DNA from: UBA4416 sp035439445
GTDB taxonomy: Bacteria > Bacteroidota > Bacteroidia > B-17B0 > Aurantibacillaceae
Assembly (NCBI GenBank): GCA_035439445.1
Contig: DAORKG010000005.1
Span: 62,001 to 126,000, forward strand
Length of the DNA: 64,000 nucleotides
Reading direction: 5' to 3'
Shown: positions 17,627-26,437 of the stretch, piece after piece
Position numbering within the stretch: the first letter of the stretch is position 1
How the letters are laid out: the number at the start of each line of letters is the position of its first letter
Notes under the pieces: model-generated
Seen by the model: the letters and a program-made list of their open reading frames with translations, nothing else
Told to the model about the DNA's origin: nothing
Databases searched by the model: none
Made by a program: the position numbers and the translations under genes

Positions 17627-19435
17627 ATGCAAAAAGAGGTATTACTAGAAGTTAAAAACTTAGTTACTGAGTTTAAATCAGATGGTGAATTTGTGAAAGC
17701 AGTTAACGATGTGTCGTTTACACTTCATAAAGGAGAAACCATCGGTATAGTAGGAGAGAGTGGCTCCGGTAAATCTGTTACCTCTTTATCCATTATGCAG
17801 TTAATACCAAATCCTCCGGGACGTGTGTTTGGAGGAGAGATGTTATATCATTCCAAAGACAAGGGTGTTGTAAATTTGAGAAATTTACCTGCTGAAGAAA
17901 TGCGTTCGTTTCGTGGAAACGAAATAGCCATGATTTTTCAGGAACCAATGACTAGCTTAAACCCTGTTTACACATGCGGTAATCAGGTAATGGAAGCAAT
18001 TTTATTACACCAAAAAGTATCTAAAAAAGAAGCTAAAAAGAAAACATTAAAATTATTCGAACAAGTTCAGTTACCAGATCCTGAACGTATTTTTAATGTA
18101 TATCCTCATCAAATTTCAGGTGGACAAAAACAACGTGTGATGATTGCTATGGCAATGAGTTGCAATCCTCGTGTGTTAATTGCCGATGAGCCTACAACAG
18201 CGTTGGATGTAACCGTTCAAAAAACGATATTGGATTTAATGCTTCAGCTGCAACGCGAACACGACATGGGAATTATGTTTATTACACATGATTTGGGTGT
18301 TATTGCCGAGTTAGCAGATAAAGTAATGGTAATGTATAAAGGTAAGGTTGTGGAGCAAGGTCCTGTATTGGAAATTTTCAGCAATCCTCAGCATCCTTAT
18401 ACAAAGAGTTTGTTAGCTTGTCGCCCTCCTTTAGATAAACGTTTGATGCGTTTGCCGGTATCTGCAGATTTTATGAAAACAGATGCGGAAGGCAACATGG
18501 TGGAAATTCCTACTACGGTTAGCGAAGCAATTAATAGTGTTGTAATCACAAAAGAACAAAGAATTGCAGAACATAAAGAATTATACGAAAGAGCTAAGAT
18601 TTTAGAAATTCAAAATATTAAAACCTATTTCCCTAAAACTAAAACCTTCTTTGGTAAAACTATTGATTATGTAAAGGCAGTGGATGATGTTACTTTAGAT
18701 GTGTATGAAGGAGAAACGCTTGGTTTAGTTGGGGAAAGTGGTTGCGGGAAAACGACTTTAGGACGCACAATATTAAGATTAAACGAACCTACTGAAGGAA
18801 AAATATTTTTCCAAAGAAGTGATTTATTGAGATTGAAACCTGAAGATATGCGGCAGTTGAGAAAAGATATGCAAATCATTTTTCAGGATCCTTATTCCTC
18901 TTTAAATCCACGTATTACTATTGGCGAAGCTTTGATGGAGCCAATGCAGGTACATAATATTTTATCTAACAATAATCAACGTAAAGAAAAAGTTTACGAG
19001 CTGCTAAATAAAGTTGGATTAACTGAAAAACAATTTAACCGTTATCCGCATGAGTTTAGTGGTGGTCAACGCCAGCGTGTGTGTATTGCACGTGCGCTTG
19101 CATTAAATCCAAAATTCATTATTTGTGATGAGAGTGTAAGTGCCTTAGACGTTTCTGTTCAAGCACAGGTATTAAATTTATTAAACGACTTAAAACGTGA
19201 GTTTAAGTTTACTTATATTTTTATTTCACACGATTTATCAGTCGTTAAATTCATGAGCGACCGTATGGTAGTAATGAATAAAGGAAAGATTGAAGAAATG
19301 GGTGATGCAGATGAAATCTATATGAATCCTCAATCATTGTACACTAAAAAATTAATCAGTTCAATTCCTAAAGGACAATTAACAGATATCAAGGCAAGCA
19401 TCGAAAAAAAGAGAATGTCTTTTGATATTGCTTAA
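17627..19435 (+). CDS. Fused peptide-type ABC transporter ATPase (DppD-DppF-like)
   Basis: The product has 602 residues with two complete ABC domains. Domain 1 has Walker A GESGSGKS (43-50), ISGGQKQRV and ADEPTTALD. Domain 2 has Walker A GESGCGKT (369-376), FSGGQRQRV and CDESVSALD. Each domain carries the C-terminal oligopeptide-transporter segment (NPQHPYTKSLLAC and NPQSLYTKKLISS). It would power uptake of di- or oligopeptides or similar solutes. The matching permease and binding protein are not encoded nearby. Tandem fused Dpp/Opp ATPases are common in Bacteroidota. Confidence 0.92.
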   Translation: MQKEVLLEVKNLVTEFKSDGEFVKAVNDVSFTLHKGETIGIVGESGSGKSVTSLSIMQLIPNPPGRVFGGEMLYHSKDKGVVNLRNLPAEEMRSFRGNEIAMIFQEPMTSLNPVYTCGNQVMEAILLHQKVSKKEAKKKTLKLFEQVQLPDPERIFNVYPHQISGGQKQRVMIAMAMSCNPRVLIADEPTTALDVTVQKTILDLMLQLQREHDMGIMFITHDLGVIAELADKVMVMYKGKVVEQGPVLEIFSNPQHPYTKSLLACRPPLDKRLMRLPVSADFMKTDAEGNMVEIPTTVSEAINSVVITKEQRIAEHKELYERAKILEIQNIKTYFPKTKTFFGKTIDYVKAVDDVTLDVYEGETLGLVGESGCGKTTLGRTILRLNEPTEGKIFFQRSDLLRLKPEDMRQLRKDMQIIFQDPYSSLNPRITIGEALMEPMQVHNILSNNNQRKEKVYELLNKVGLTEKQFNRYPHEFSGGQRQRVCIARALALNPKFIICDESVSALDVSVQAQVLNLLNDLKREFKFTYIFISHDLSVVKFMSDRMVVMNKGKIEEMGDADEIYMNPQSLYTKKLISSIPKGQLTDIKASIEKKRMSFDIA

Positions 19436-19467
19436 TGTTTCACTTCATCCAGATAGCTATAAAGAGT

Positions 19468-19543
19468 CACCCTGAGCGGAGTCGAAGGGTGGTGGAAGTG
19501 TTTTAATTCAATGTCTAGTTCTCGACTTCGCTCGAACTGACAG
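19468..19543. repeat. Inverted pair of REP-like intergenic elements
   Basis: Element 1 (19468-19491) has a CACCCT/AGGGTG stem around GAGCGGAGTCGA. Element 2 (19521-19543) carries TCGACTTCGCTC, the reverse complement of GAGCGAAGTCGA. The same 12-mer TCGACTTCGCTC recurs at 24685-24696. Such GAGCGRAGTCGA elements look like dispersed Bacteroidota intergenic repeats. Confidence 0.6.
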
Positions 19544-19566
19544 TTTCATTTCGTGGTTATTTCTGT

Positions 19567-19574
19567 TACCTTTG
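19567..19574 (+). promoter_or_regulatory. -7 box 3 bp before the DedA start codon
   Basis: TACCTTTG is an exact TAnnTTTG match and ends 3 bp before the ATG at 19578. This favours a leaderless transcript and the choice of ATG over the in-frame TTG at 19572. No spaced TTG is seen upstream, where a REP-like repeat lies. Confidence 0.5.
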
Positions 19575-19577
19575 TCT

Positions 19578-20201
19578 ATGCTCGATTTCCTCAAACAATT
19601 AACCGATCCGCAAAGTATTATTCATTATGGTGGATTATGGTTATTGTTATTTGTAGTGTTTGCCGAGACAGGTTTATTTGTGGGCTTTTTCTTGCCCGGT
19701 GATTCGTTGATTTTTATTTCGGGTTTGTTGTGTGCTACTAAGCCGCAATTGTTAGATACACCTTTTGCAGTGTTATTAGTATTGCTAATGTTAGCGGCTA
19801 TTTTAGGAAATGTGTTTGGCTATTGGTTTGGAAAAAAAGCCGGAGAAAAATTATATACTCGAGAGGATAGTTTTTTATTTAGAAAAAAACATTTGATAGC
19901 TACTAAAGACTTTTATGAAAGGCATGGTGGCAAAACATTAATACTTGGTCGTTTTTTACCTATCATTAGAACCTTTGCACCCATACTGGCAGGTGTTATA
20001 AAAATTGATTTTAAAACCTTTATGATGTACAATGTGATAGGTGCTATTGCTTGGATTGGAAGCATTGCCAGCATTGCCTATTTTTTAGGTAAACAATTTC
20101 CTGCCATCGAAAACTACATTGGTTATATTGTGATAGGATTAATTGTGATTACAACTATACCTGTTTTAACAACCTATTTAAAAAGTCGAAAGAAAGTTTA
20201 A
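19578..20201 (+). CDS. DedA/VTT-family membrane protein
   Basis: The product has 207 residues from ATG 19578; an in-frame TTG at 19572 is less likely. It carries the VTT pattern: GLFVGFFLPGDSLIFISGLL, an F/YWFGKKAGEKLY segment, then KDFYERHGGKTLILGRFLPIIRTFAPILAG, whose G-R-F-x-P-x-x-R core is conserved in DedA proteins. A C-terminal membrane helix follows. DedA proteins are inner-membrane lipid scramblase or flippase-like proteins, some acting on undecaprenyl phosphate. The nearest neighbours are REP-like repeats on one side and a convergent operon on the other. Confidence 0.88.
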   Translation: MLDFLKQLTDPQSIIHYGGLWLLLFVVFAETGLFVGFFLPGDSLIFISGLLCATKPQLLDTPFAVLLVLLMLAAILGNVFGYWFGKKAGEKLYTREDSFLFRKKHLIATKDFYERHGGKTLILGRFLPIIRTFAPILAGVIKIDFKTFMMYNVIGAIAWIGSIASIAYFLGKQFPAIENYIGYIVIGLIVITTIPVLTTYLKSRKKV

Positions 20202-20212
20202 ACTGCTCGTAT

Positions 20213-20238
20213 CCCCCTCTGGAGGGGGCAGGGGGAGG
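20213..20238. repeat. C5T/AG5 intergenic hairpin repeat
   Basis: CCCCCT CTGG AGGGGG forms a compact hairpin, followed by CAGGGGGAGG, a second G-rich copy. It fills the 39-bp gap between two convergent genes and is strikingly GC-rich against the AT-rich background. It may act as a dispersed repeat or a transcription barrier. Confidence 0.55.
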
Positions 20239-20240
20239 AA

Positions 20241-21080
20241 TTATTTAACTGCAATATTCCCTTTCACAAACCCCTCAATCCTTTTCCACACCTCTTCATT
20301 TTTCATGATGGTGCTATGGTCTTCGTTTACTTCAAACACTTCTGTATTGCCTTTCCAGGCTTCCATTAAATGATGAGCGTGGTGTGGAGGAATGACCTGA
20401 TCATTTTTGGCAATAAGTGATAATACAGGAGTAGTGATGCTTGCGGCATATTCTTTTGATTTGAAAGGATGTTTGATGAACCAACTAATAGGAACAAAAG
20501 GATATTTTTCTTGTGCCACATCAATTATACTTTCGTAGGGTGTAATTAAAACGGTAGCGTTTGTTTTACGTTGTGACGATACATACGTGGCCACGCCTGT
20601 TCCCATACTTCTACCCATGACGATTACATTGTTTGCATCCACTTTTGGATTAGCCACTAGCTTATCATAAATTTCTAAAGCATCGCTAAACATGCTTTTT
20701 TCAGAAATAACACCTTGACTTAATCCAAAACTTCTGTAGTTCATCAATACCATGATGGTATTAGGAAAATACTTGTACTTTTCGGAAAGGTGCGATACTT
20801 CCTCGGCATTGCCACCAAAATAAATGACTAGAGGTAATTTTTTTGTGATAGTATCTTTTGAAATATAACCACAAGTTCGGTTGCCATCTTTCATTACAAA
20901 GGATAGTGTATCAAACTCAGGATATTGCTTTAAAATCTCAGCAACTTCTTTTGGTGTGTTGGGTTGTGGATGAAATAATAAATCATCTTGATTAAAATAC
21001 AATAAAGCACATACAGTGGCATACAGCACCAAAATAACGATGCCAAATATTTTTAAAAATTTGATGAGTTTTTTGTTCAT
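20241..21080 (-). CDS. Membrane-anchored alpha/beta hydrolase
   Basis: The product has 279 residues. An N-terminal membrane helix (about 8-28) anchors it. The hydrolase domain has an HG-like oxyanion segment (VIYFGGNAEEVS), the nucleophile elbow GRSMGTG, the acid in LIAKNDQVIPP and the probable catalytic His in NEDHSTIM. This is like the Bem46/ABHD13 type. Substrate is unknown. Its ATG overlaps the stop of the upstream gene by one base (TAATG), so it is translationally coupled as the last gene of a four-gene operon. Confidence 0.85.
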   Translation of the reverse strand: MNKKLIKFLKIFGIVILVLYATVCALLYFNQDDLLFHPQPNTPKEVAEILKQYPEFDTLSFVMKDGNRTCGYISKDTITKKLPLVIYFGGNAEEVSHLSEKYKYFPNTIMVLMNYRSFGLSQGVISEKSMFSDALEIYDKLVANPKVDANNVIVMGRSMGTGVATYVSSQRKTNATVLITPYESIIDVAQEKYPFVPISWFIKHPFKSKEYAASITTPVLSLIAKNDQVIPPHHAHHLMEAWKGNTEVFEVNEDHSTIMKNEEVWKRIEGFVKGNIAVK

Positions 21081-21529
21081 TATTTTTTTACAGAAATCAT
21101 TAAAATCCTAATTAATGTTGTAATAATTAATGATGCTTGAACTGAAGCAACTGTTAAAATAAAATGTTTTGCGATAAAAACTTCTTTGTAAATATCAAAA
21201 ACAAATGAAATATAAAATACTATAACAGAGGATACAGCAGCATAAATGCTTGCATTAAATAGGTAATTTGTTAAATCAGCTTTCGCAATATTTTGATTTT
21301 TTTTATCTTTTGCTTCCGCGATTGCTGAATTAAGTAAAATATTAATTGAAAAAATCGGTAATGTAATAGCAATTGACAACATTAATAAATTTATCCATCC
21401 AGCATTAAAAAAAGTGTTTGGTTGATATAAATATAAAAATAAATAACCCGGAGAAACTATAGCTAAAAAAATGCAAGCTATTAAAACTATTGAGTTTTTA
21501 TTAATCTTTATTGGTTCCAAAATATTCAT
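21080..21529 (-). CDS. Small four-helix membrane protein of unknown function
   Basis: The product has 149 residues and four hydrophobic helices (about 14-34, 42-65, 88-110, 122-143) with short loops. I recognise no family. It lies 11 bp downstream of the TPR/SpoIIE gene and overlaps the hydrolase gene by one base. It therefore belongs to the same transcript, and its product could be a membrane partner of the phosphatase or hydrolase. Confidence 0.7.
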   Translation of the reverse strand: MNILEPIKINKNSIVLIACIFLAIVSPGYLFLYLYQPNTFFNAGWINLLMLSIAITLPIFSINILLNSAIAEAKDKKNQNIAKADLTNYLFNASIYAAVSSVIVFYISFVFDIYKEVFIAKHFILTVASVQASLIITTLIRILMISVKK

Positions 21530-21540
21530 TCTTATAAGTT

Positions 21541-23781
21541 TTAAACTTTAATACCAATTATTGTAATATCATCCACTTGCTCTAATTCTCCAATCCATGA
21601 GTTTAATGATTCAGAAATTTTTTCTTTTTGTTCACTCATAGATAAATCAGATATTGAGATTAATAGTTCTTTCAATTGTTTATACATATATTTTTTACCT
21701 TTCGGTCCACCAAACTGGTCTGGCATTCCATCAGTTAAGGTATAAATCATATCGTTTTTTTGAAGCTCAATTGTATGTTGCGTGAATGAAATAGTATCTC
21801 TATCATGTTTTCCAACTGGCATTTTATCAGGAGAAAATTCCATAATTTGTTTCCCTCTTATTATCCAAATAGGGTTATTGGCAGCAGAGTAGGTGAGTTT
21901 ATTATTTGTGAAATCAAAACACACTAAACTACAATCCATCCCATCTTTCCCTCCTTCTAAACTGCCATCCTTTTTAAGAATTTCTATGATTTTGTTTCTA
22001 GTATGATTTAAAATTTGAGAAGGCTCCACAAATCCTTCTTTTACAGTTTCTTTTAAACATGAAATATTTAAAATACTCATAATAGCGCCCGGCACACCGT
22101 GTCCCGTGCTGTCTGCTGTTACTAATGCAAATTGATTATTGCTTAATGTTGTAGCCCAATAAAAATCGCCACTAACAACATCTTTAGGTTTAAAAAATAC
22201 AAATGATTCGTTTAAATTTTCATTTAGTAATTCTTTACTTGCAAGTAAACTCCTTTGAATTCGTTCCGCATAATTAATACTATCTGTTATCTCTTTATGT
22301 TTTTCTTCAACTAAATGTTTTTGTTCTTCAATAATAACCTTTTGTTTACGTGTTGTTTTTAAAGACCTATATACAAATATTGTAAATAGTGTTACTAAGA
22401 GTAAACTGAAAACTATAGACCATGTTATAATTTGTTGTTTTCTACTCTTTTCATCGGCAATAGCTTTTTGTTGTTTTAATTCTGTTTGATGTACTGCTTT
22501 TTCTATTGCTTGTTTTTTTTCATATTCGTAATTCATTTCTGAACGCATTATTTTTTTTGAATTTTCTTTAGAGAATATACTATCTCTTAAAGTAATATAT
22601 TTCTTATAATGCTCAAATGCTAATGATGGTTGATTTATTTTTTGGTAAAGAATAGTTAAGAAATTATGAATATTTAATTCGATGTTTTCGATTTCACTTT
22701 CTTTTGCAATTATTAATGCTTTTTTTAAATTATGTTCTGCTTCCTTATATTTGCCTATTCTCGTGTAGAAAATACCAATGTTACCAAGAGTTTGAGCAAT
22801 AATTTGTTTATCCCCTGTTTGCTCTAAATTTTCTAAACTTTTTGTGTAATATTCAAGCGCTTTTTTTGAATTCGTTTGATAATCATAAACACCCGCTATA
22901 GAACCTAAAGTGTTTCCAATTACTTTTTTATCTCCAATTTTTTCGGATATCTGTAAGACTTTAAAATAATATTCTAGGGCTTTTTCGTAATTAGTTTGTA
23001 TTACAAAAATATTTGCGATATTACCTAGGTTTGATTCAATACCTATGATATCTCCTGTTTTTTCGGCTATTTTTAGACTTTTAAAATAATATTCATTAGA
23101 TTTTATATAGTTAGATTCTTCTTTGTATATCAATCCAATACTCATTAGAGTCCTTCCAATACCTTTTTCGTCATTAATGTCTTCTGCAATTTTTAAGCAT
23201 TTAAAATAATATTCCAGTGCCTTTGGATAATTTGATTTTTCACTATAAATGCTTCCTATGTTATAAAGATTTTGAGAAATTGTTTTTTTATCTTCTATAT
23301 TCTCTGCGAGTTTTAAACTTGTTAAATAATTTTCAAGCGCTTTTGTAAAGTTTCCTTGTTCTTTAAAGATATTAGCAATGTTAGCAAGGGCTTTTATTTT
23401 AGTGTTTTGTCCTGATTTAGAAATTAATACGTTTTTAGAAGTAATTAATTTTTCACTTATAATAAGTGATTTATTGAAATGTATTGATGCTGTTTCAAAA
23501 TCTCTCTTAAAACAATTGAATACCCCAATTCTTAATTCAGATTTTGCTTCTCCGGTTTCCCAATTTATCTTTTTTGATAATTCTAAAGCTTGATTACCAA
23601 TTATTATAGCTGTATCAGGATTATTAGGACCTATATTCCAAGCTAAATTTGATAGTGCGTTTACATGATTCGTATCATTTTTAGCATATCTTAATATATT
23701 AATTAATGAATCAATTTGATTTTTTTGTGCATTCGCAAAAAAAGAGATGAATAATAGTTGTATTAAAAATGATTTTGGCAT
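21541..23781 (-). CDS. Exported-TPR, membrane-spanning SpoIIE-type Ser/Thr phosphatase
   Basis: The product has 746 residues. A signal peptide or N-terminal anchor (MPKSFLIQLLFISFFANAQ) precedes eight or more 40-residue TPRs (about 55-400, with YPKALEYYFKCLKIAE-type units). A coiled coil and membrane helix follow (IITWSIVFSLLLVTLFTIFV, near 450-470), then a second coiled coil (EEQKHLVEEKHKEI). The C-terminal PP2C/SpoIIE domain (about 520-746) has VVSGDFYWA, VTADSTGHGVPGAIMS, GKDGMDCSLVCFD and LTDGMPDQFGG, so the metal-binding Asp residues are present. This TPR-TM-SpoIIE layout senses something outside and dephosphorylates a cytoplasmic target, often an anti-sigma antagonist. No partner kinase is adjacent. 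Confidence 0.9.
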   Translation of the reverse strand: MPKSFLIQLLFISFFANAQKNQIDSLINILRYAKNDTNHVNALSNLAWNIGPNNPDTAIIIGNQALELSKKINWETGEAKSELRIGVFNCFKRDFETASIHFNKSLIISEKLITSKNVLISKSGQNTKIKALANIANIFKEQGNFTKALENYLTSLKLAENIEDKKTISQNLYNIGSIYSEKSNYPKALEYYFKCLKIAEDINDEKGIGRTLMSIGLIYKEESNYIKSNEYYFKSLKIAEKTGDIIGIESNLGNIANIFVIQTNYEKALEYYFKVLQISEKIGDKKVIGNTLGSIAGVYDYQTNSKKALEYYTKSLENLEQTGDKQIIAQTLGNIGIFYTRIGKYKEAEHNLKKALIIAKESEIENIELNIHNFLTILYQKINQPSLAFEHYKKYITLRDSIFSKENSKKIMRSEMNYEYEKKQAIEKAVHQTELKQQKAIADEKSRKQQIITWSIVFSLLLVTLFTIFVYRSLKTTRKQKVIIEEQKHLVEEKHKEITDSINYAERIQRSLLASKELLNENLNESFVFFKPKDVVSGDFYWATTLSNNQFALVTADSTGHGVPGAIMSILNISCLKETVKEGFVEPSQILNHTRNKIIEILKKDGSLEGGKDGMDCSLVCFDFTNNKLTYSAANNPIWIIRGKQIMEFSPDKMPVGKHDRDTISFTQHTIELQKNDMIYTLTDGMPDQFGGPKGKKYMYKQLKELLISISDLSMSEQKEKISESLNSWIGELEQVDDITIIGIKV

Positions 23782-23784
23782 TTA

Positions 23785-24579
23785 TTATAGTTCTTTAAAA
23801 AATGAATTGGTTGTTATTATCTTTGAAATTAATATTGAAATTAATTCTTCATTTTTAGTTAGGCTTTTTAATATTTCATTAATTAATTTAACTTCTTCTT
23901 CATTTTTAATAATAATACATGAAATGTCATTTAAGTTGTATTGTAATGTTAGATTTGATATAGGCTTACTCAATTTTTCCTTTTCAGCCTTCCACTTATC
24001 GTAGTGTTTTAGATCTTTTATATTCTCATGAGTTAAATTTGTATCTGCTAAATAGTGATTTTCCCCTAATTCATGTTTTGTGGGGCAATATCTCCATTCT
24101 CGTTCATTAGAAAAAAGGTAATCTGGTATTACAACAAGTTCCTCCTTTTCGTTTTTCCTCACTAAAGTTCCTTTGTAATTTTTAATATGTCTATAGAAAT
24201 CAATTAGTCCTAGTTGTCCTTCTGATGCAGCTTCAGTAGTCACATAATCTTTCAAATTGTCTTCATATTGCTTTTTCAAACTAACAATAAGATTTGAATT
24301 TCGTTCAATATAAATTACGGGAGTTAATTTATTTTTTTCTGCCCATTCTTTTTTTAATCCAATGCCATACCCATCATAATTTTCTATTATTGGCTTAAGT
24401 TCACTTAATGAAACATCGCAAAATGAAACCATTGGGACAAAATAATAATTGTAATCATTATTGTTACTTGTTTCTATCGTTTCTCTACAATAATTTATTT
24501 TAAAATGCTTTAATTCTAAAATATTTTTTAAATTATCTAATGTTGTTATGTGATAGATTGAATTGCCTGTAATGCTCAT
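23785..24579 (-). CDS. AbiGi-like protein (abortive-infection-type antitoxin family)
   Basis: The product has 264 residues, is cytoplasmic, and starts SITGNSIYHITTLDNLKNIL. It contains PMVSFCDVSLSEL, then YDGYGIGLKKEWAEKNKLTPVIYI, and later NEREWRYCP. This set resembles the AbiGi family (Pfam PF10899; related to DUF2971 proteins): a substrate-like pocket with a VSFCD block and a YGIGLxKEW block. No AbiGii toxin-like gene lies nearby. It begins a tight operon, with 3 bp to the TPR/SpoIIE gene. Function here is unproven; I assign the family from remembered motifs, not a search. Confidence 0.6.
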   Translation of the reverse strand: MSITGNSIYHITTLDNLKNILELKHFKINYCRETIETSNNNDYNYYFVPMVSFCDVSLSELKPIIENYDGYGIGLKKEWAEKNKLTPVIYIERNSNLIVSLKKQYEDNLKDYVTTEAASEGQLGLIDFYRHIKNYKGTLVRKNEKEELVVIPDYLFSNEREWRYCPTKHELGENHYLADTNLTHENIKDLKHYDKWKAEKEKLSKPISNLTLQYNLNDISCIIIKNEEEVKLINEILKSLTKNEELISILISKIITTNSFFKEL

Positions 24580-24601
24580 AATTTAATTATGTTCCTTATA
24601 C

Positions 24602-24609
24602 CAAATATA
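24602..24609 (-). promoter_or_regulatory. -7 box of the AbiGi-like operon promoter
   Basis: The minus strand reads TATATTTG, an exact TAnnTTTG match, 22 bp upstream of the AbiGi-like start. Any -33 element would fall within the neighbouring terminator hairpin at 24613-24645; none is clear. Confidence 0.5.
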
Positions 24610-24612
24610 ATA

Positions 24613-24645
24613 AAAAAAGCTGCATGTTTTAAATGCAGCTTTTTT
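24613..24645 (-). terminator. Terminator downstream of rny, usable on both strands
   Basis: AAAAAAGCTGCAT and ATGCAGCTTTTTT form a perfect 13-bp stem around GTTTTAA. With a T run on either strand it can end the rny transcript. Confidence 0.8.
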
Positions 24646-24651
24646 GTAATA

Positions 24652-24735
24652 GTCTAGTTCTATACTTCCACTTCGACTCCCACTTCGACTTCGCTCAGTG
24701 TGACAGCTCGAAGTGACAGCTCAGTGTGACAAGAG
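24652..24735. repeat. REP-like repeat cluster
   Basis: This holds TCGACTTCGCTC (24685-24696, identical to 19522-19533), a second TTCGACT motif, and a direct repeat of GTGACAGCTC. It fills the region between rny and its terminator. No ORF is supported here. Confidence 0.6.
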
Positions 24736-24738
24736 TTA

Positions 24739-26310
24739 TTATTTTGCGTAAGCCGTAGCTCGTACTTCACGTATTACCGTTACTTTTACTTGGCCCGGGT
24801 AAGTCATTTCTGTTTGTATTTTTTGAGAGATGTCAAATGCCAATTGTTCTGATTTTTTATCATCTACTTTATCAGCCGATACTAATACACGCACTTCACG
24901 TCCTGCTTGAATAGCGTATGTTTTTTCTACACCGTCATATGATAAAGCTAATGCTTCTAAATCTTTTAAACGCTTCATGTATTGTTCTGCTACCTCACGG
25001 CGAGCACCAGGGCGAGCACCGCTAATAGCATCACACACCTGAATAATTGGTGCATACAATGTTGTCATTTCAATTTCATCGTGGTGAGCTCCAATGGCAT
25101 TACATACTTCTGGTTTCTCTTTGTATTTTTCAGCCAACTTCATACCCAAAATAGCATGTGGTAATTCAGGCTCTTCATCAGGTACTTTACCAATATCGTG
25201 TAACAATCCGGCACGTTTTGCAATCTTAGGATTTAAGCCCATTTCACTTGCCATAATCGCACAAAGGTTTGCCACCTCACGGCTATGTTGTAATAAGTTT
25301 TGTCCGTAAGACGAACGGTATTTCATACGTCCTACCATTCTGATTAATTCAGGGTGTAAACCATGAATTCCTAAGTCGATACAAGTACGTTTTCCTGTCT
25401 CCACAATTTCTTCGTCAATCATCTTTTTGGTTTTCTCCACAATCTCTTCAATACGAGCCGGGTGAATACGACCATCTGTTACTAATTGATGTAATGATAA
25501 ACGACAAATCTCTCTTCTGATAGAATCAAAGCAAGATAATGTAATCGCATCCGGTGTATCATCTACAATAATCTCAACACCTGTTGCCGCTTCTAAAGCA
25601 CGAATGTTACGTCCTTCACGCCCAATGATACGTCCTTTAATCTCATCACTTTCAATATGAAAAACAGATACTGAGTTTTCAATAGCTGTTTCAGTTGCTA
25701 AACGTTGAATAGATTGGATGATGATTTTCTTTGCTTCTTTATTGGCATTAATTTTTGCCTCATCCATGGTATCTTTAATAAACGCCATGGCTTCTGTTTT
25801 AGCTTCGGCCTTTACGCTTTCAATTAACTGAGCTTTTGCTTCATCTGCACTTAAACCAGATACTTTTTCAAGCATTTCTACTTGCTTGCGGTGAGATTTT
25901 TCAATCTCTTCGCTTTTCTTTTTGTAAAGCTCCAGTTGAGTGTTTAATTGTGTTTTTTGGTGTTCTAATTCTTTATCTTTTTTAGAAGCCTCTTCTACTT
26001 TTTTAGCTAACTCACTTTCGCGTTGTTTCGCTTTGTTTTCTAGTTGAGATAAATGTTGGTTACGTTCGTTAACAGATTTATCGTGTTCGGCTTTAAGTTG
26101 CAAGAATTTTTCTTTGGCTTGTAAAATCTTTTCCTGCTTTAAGCTTTCGGCTTTTACTTCGGCTTCTTTAATTAAGTTTTCCTTTTCTAAAACTGTTGAT
26201 TTGTTTAGTTTAGAATTGGCAATAATAAATCCGGCTACCACACCGGCAATTAATGCCACGGCAATAAATATAATGGCTACTACATTCATAATTTTTGTTT
26301 TGTCGCACAT
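24739..26310 (-). CDS. rny: Ribonuclease Y
   Basis: The product has 523 residues from 26310, or 516 from the internal ATG at 26289 (MNVVAIIFIAVAL), which may be the true start. A single N-terminal membrane helix precedes a long charged coiled coil (about 40-160). The KH domain carries GRIIGREGRNIRALEAATG, and the HD domain has QHSREVAN and AKRAGLLHDIGKV. RNase Y is the membrane-bound endonuclease that begins mRNA decay. The zapA-rny neighbourhood is common in Bacteroidota. A hairpin lies in its leader at 26328-26358. Confidence 0.95.
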   Translation of the reverse strand: MCDKTKIMNVVAIIFIAVALIAGVVAGFIIANSKLNKSTVLEKENLIKEAEVKAESLKQEKILQAKEKFLQLKAEHDKSVNERNQHLSQLENKAKQRESELAKKVEEASKKDKELEHQKTQLNTQLELYKKKSEEIEKSHRKQVEMLEKVSGLSADEAKAQLIESVKAEAKTEAMAFIKDTMDEAKINANKEAKKIIIQSIQRLATETAIENSVSVFHIESDEIKGRIIGREGRNIRALEAATGVEIIVDDTPDAITLSCFDSIRREICRLSLHQLVTDGRIHPARIEEIVEKTKKMIDEEIVETGKRTCIDLGIHGLHPELIRMVGRMKYRSSYGQNLLQHSREVANLCAIMASEMGLNPKIAKRAGLLHDIGKVPDEEPELPHAILGMKLAEKYKEKPEVCNAIGAHHDEIEMTTLYAPIIQVCDAISGARPGARREVAEQYMKRLKDLEALALSYDGVEKTYAIQAGREVRVLVSADKVDDKKSEQLAFDISQKIQTEMTYPGQVKVTVIREVRATAYAK

Positions 26311-26327
26311 TGTTTATACTACTTAAC

Positions 26328-26358
26328 AAACTATTCAGGGCGACTATCCAAATAGTTT
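26328..26358 (-). other. Stem-loop in the rny leader
   Basis: AAACTATT and AATAGTTT form an 8-bp stem with a 15-nt loop, between the zapA terminator and the rny start. No T run follows, so it is not a simple terminator. It could stabilise or regulate the rny leader. Confidence 0.45.
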
Positions 26359-26363
26359 ATTAA

Positions 26364-26407
26364 TAAAAAACGCACAAACGATGAATCCGATTCAAGGTTT
26401 GTGCGTT
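26364..26407 (-). terminator. Rho-independent terminator after zapA
   Basis: On the minus strand AACGCACAAAC pairs with GTTTGTGCGTT (11 bp), with an inner TGAAT/ATTCA stem, followed by a T run. It starts about 30 bp after the zapA stop. Confidence 0.88.
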
Positions 26408-26437
26408 AAAAAGGGTCTATTTAAAGACGTTATATGT

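Noticed and set aside
15170..19435. ABC-2 exporter and fused Dpp ATPase read as one transport system
   Set aside because: A terminator at 17504-17536 separates them and the families differ (exporter versus importer).
26311..26437. Possible 6S RNA between zapA and rny
   Set aside because: Only 127 bp are available and they are explained by a strong terminator plus a short hairpin; no long 6S-type rod with a central bubble can be drawn.
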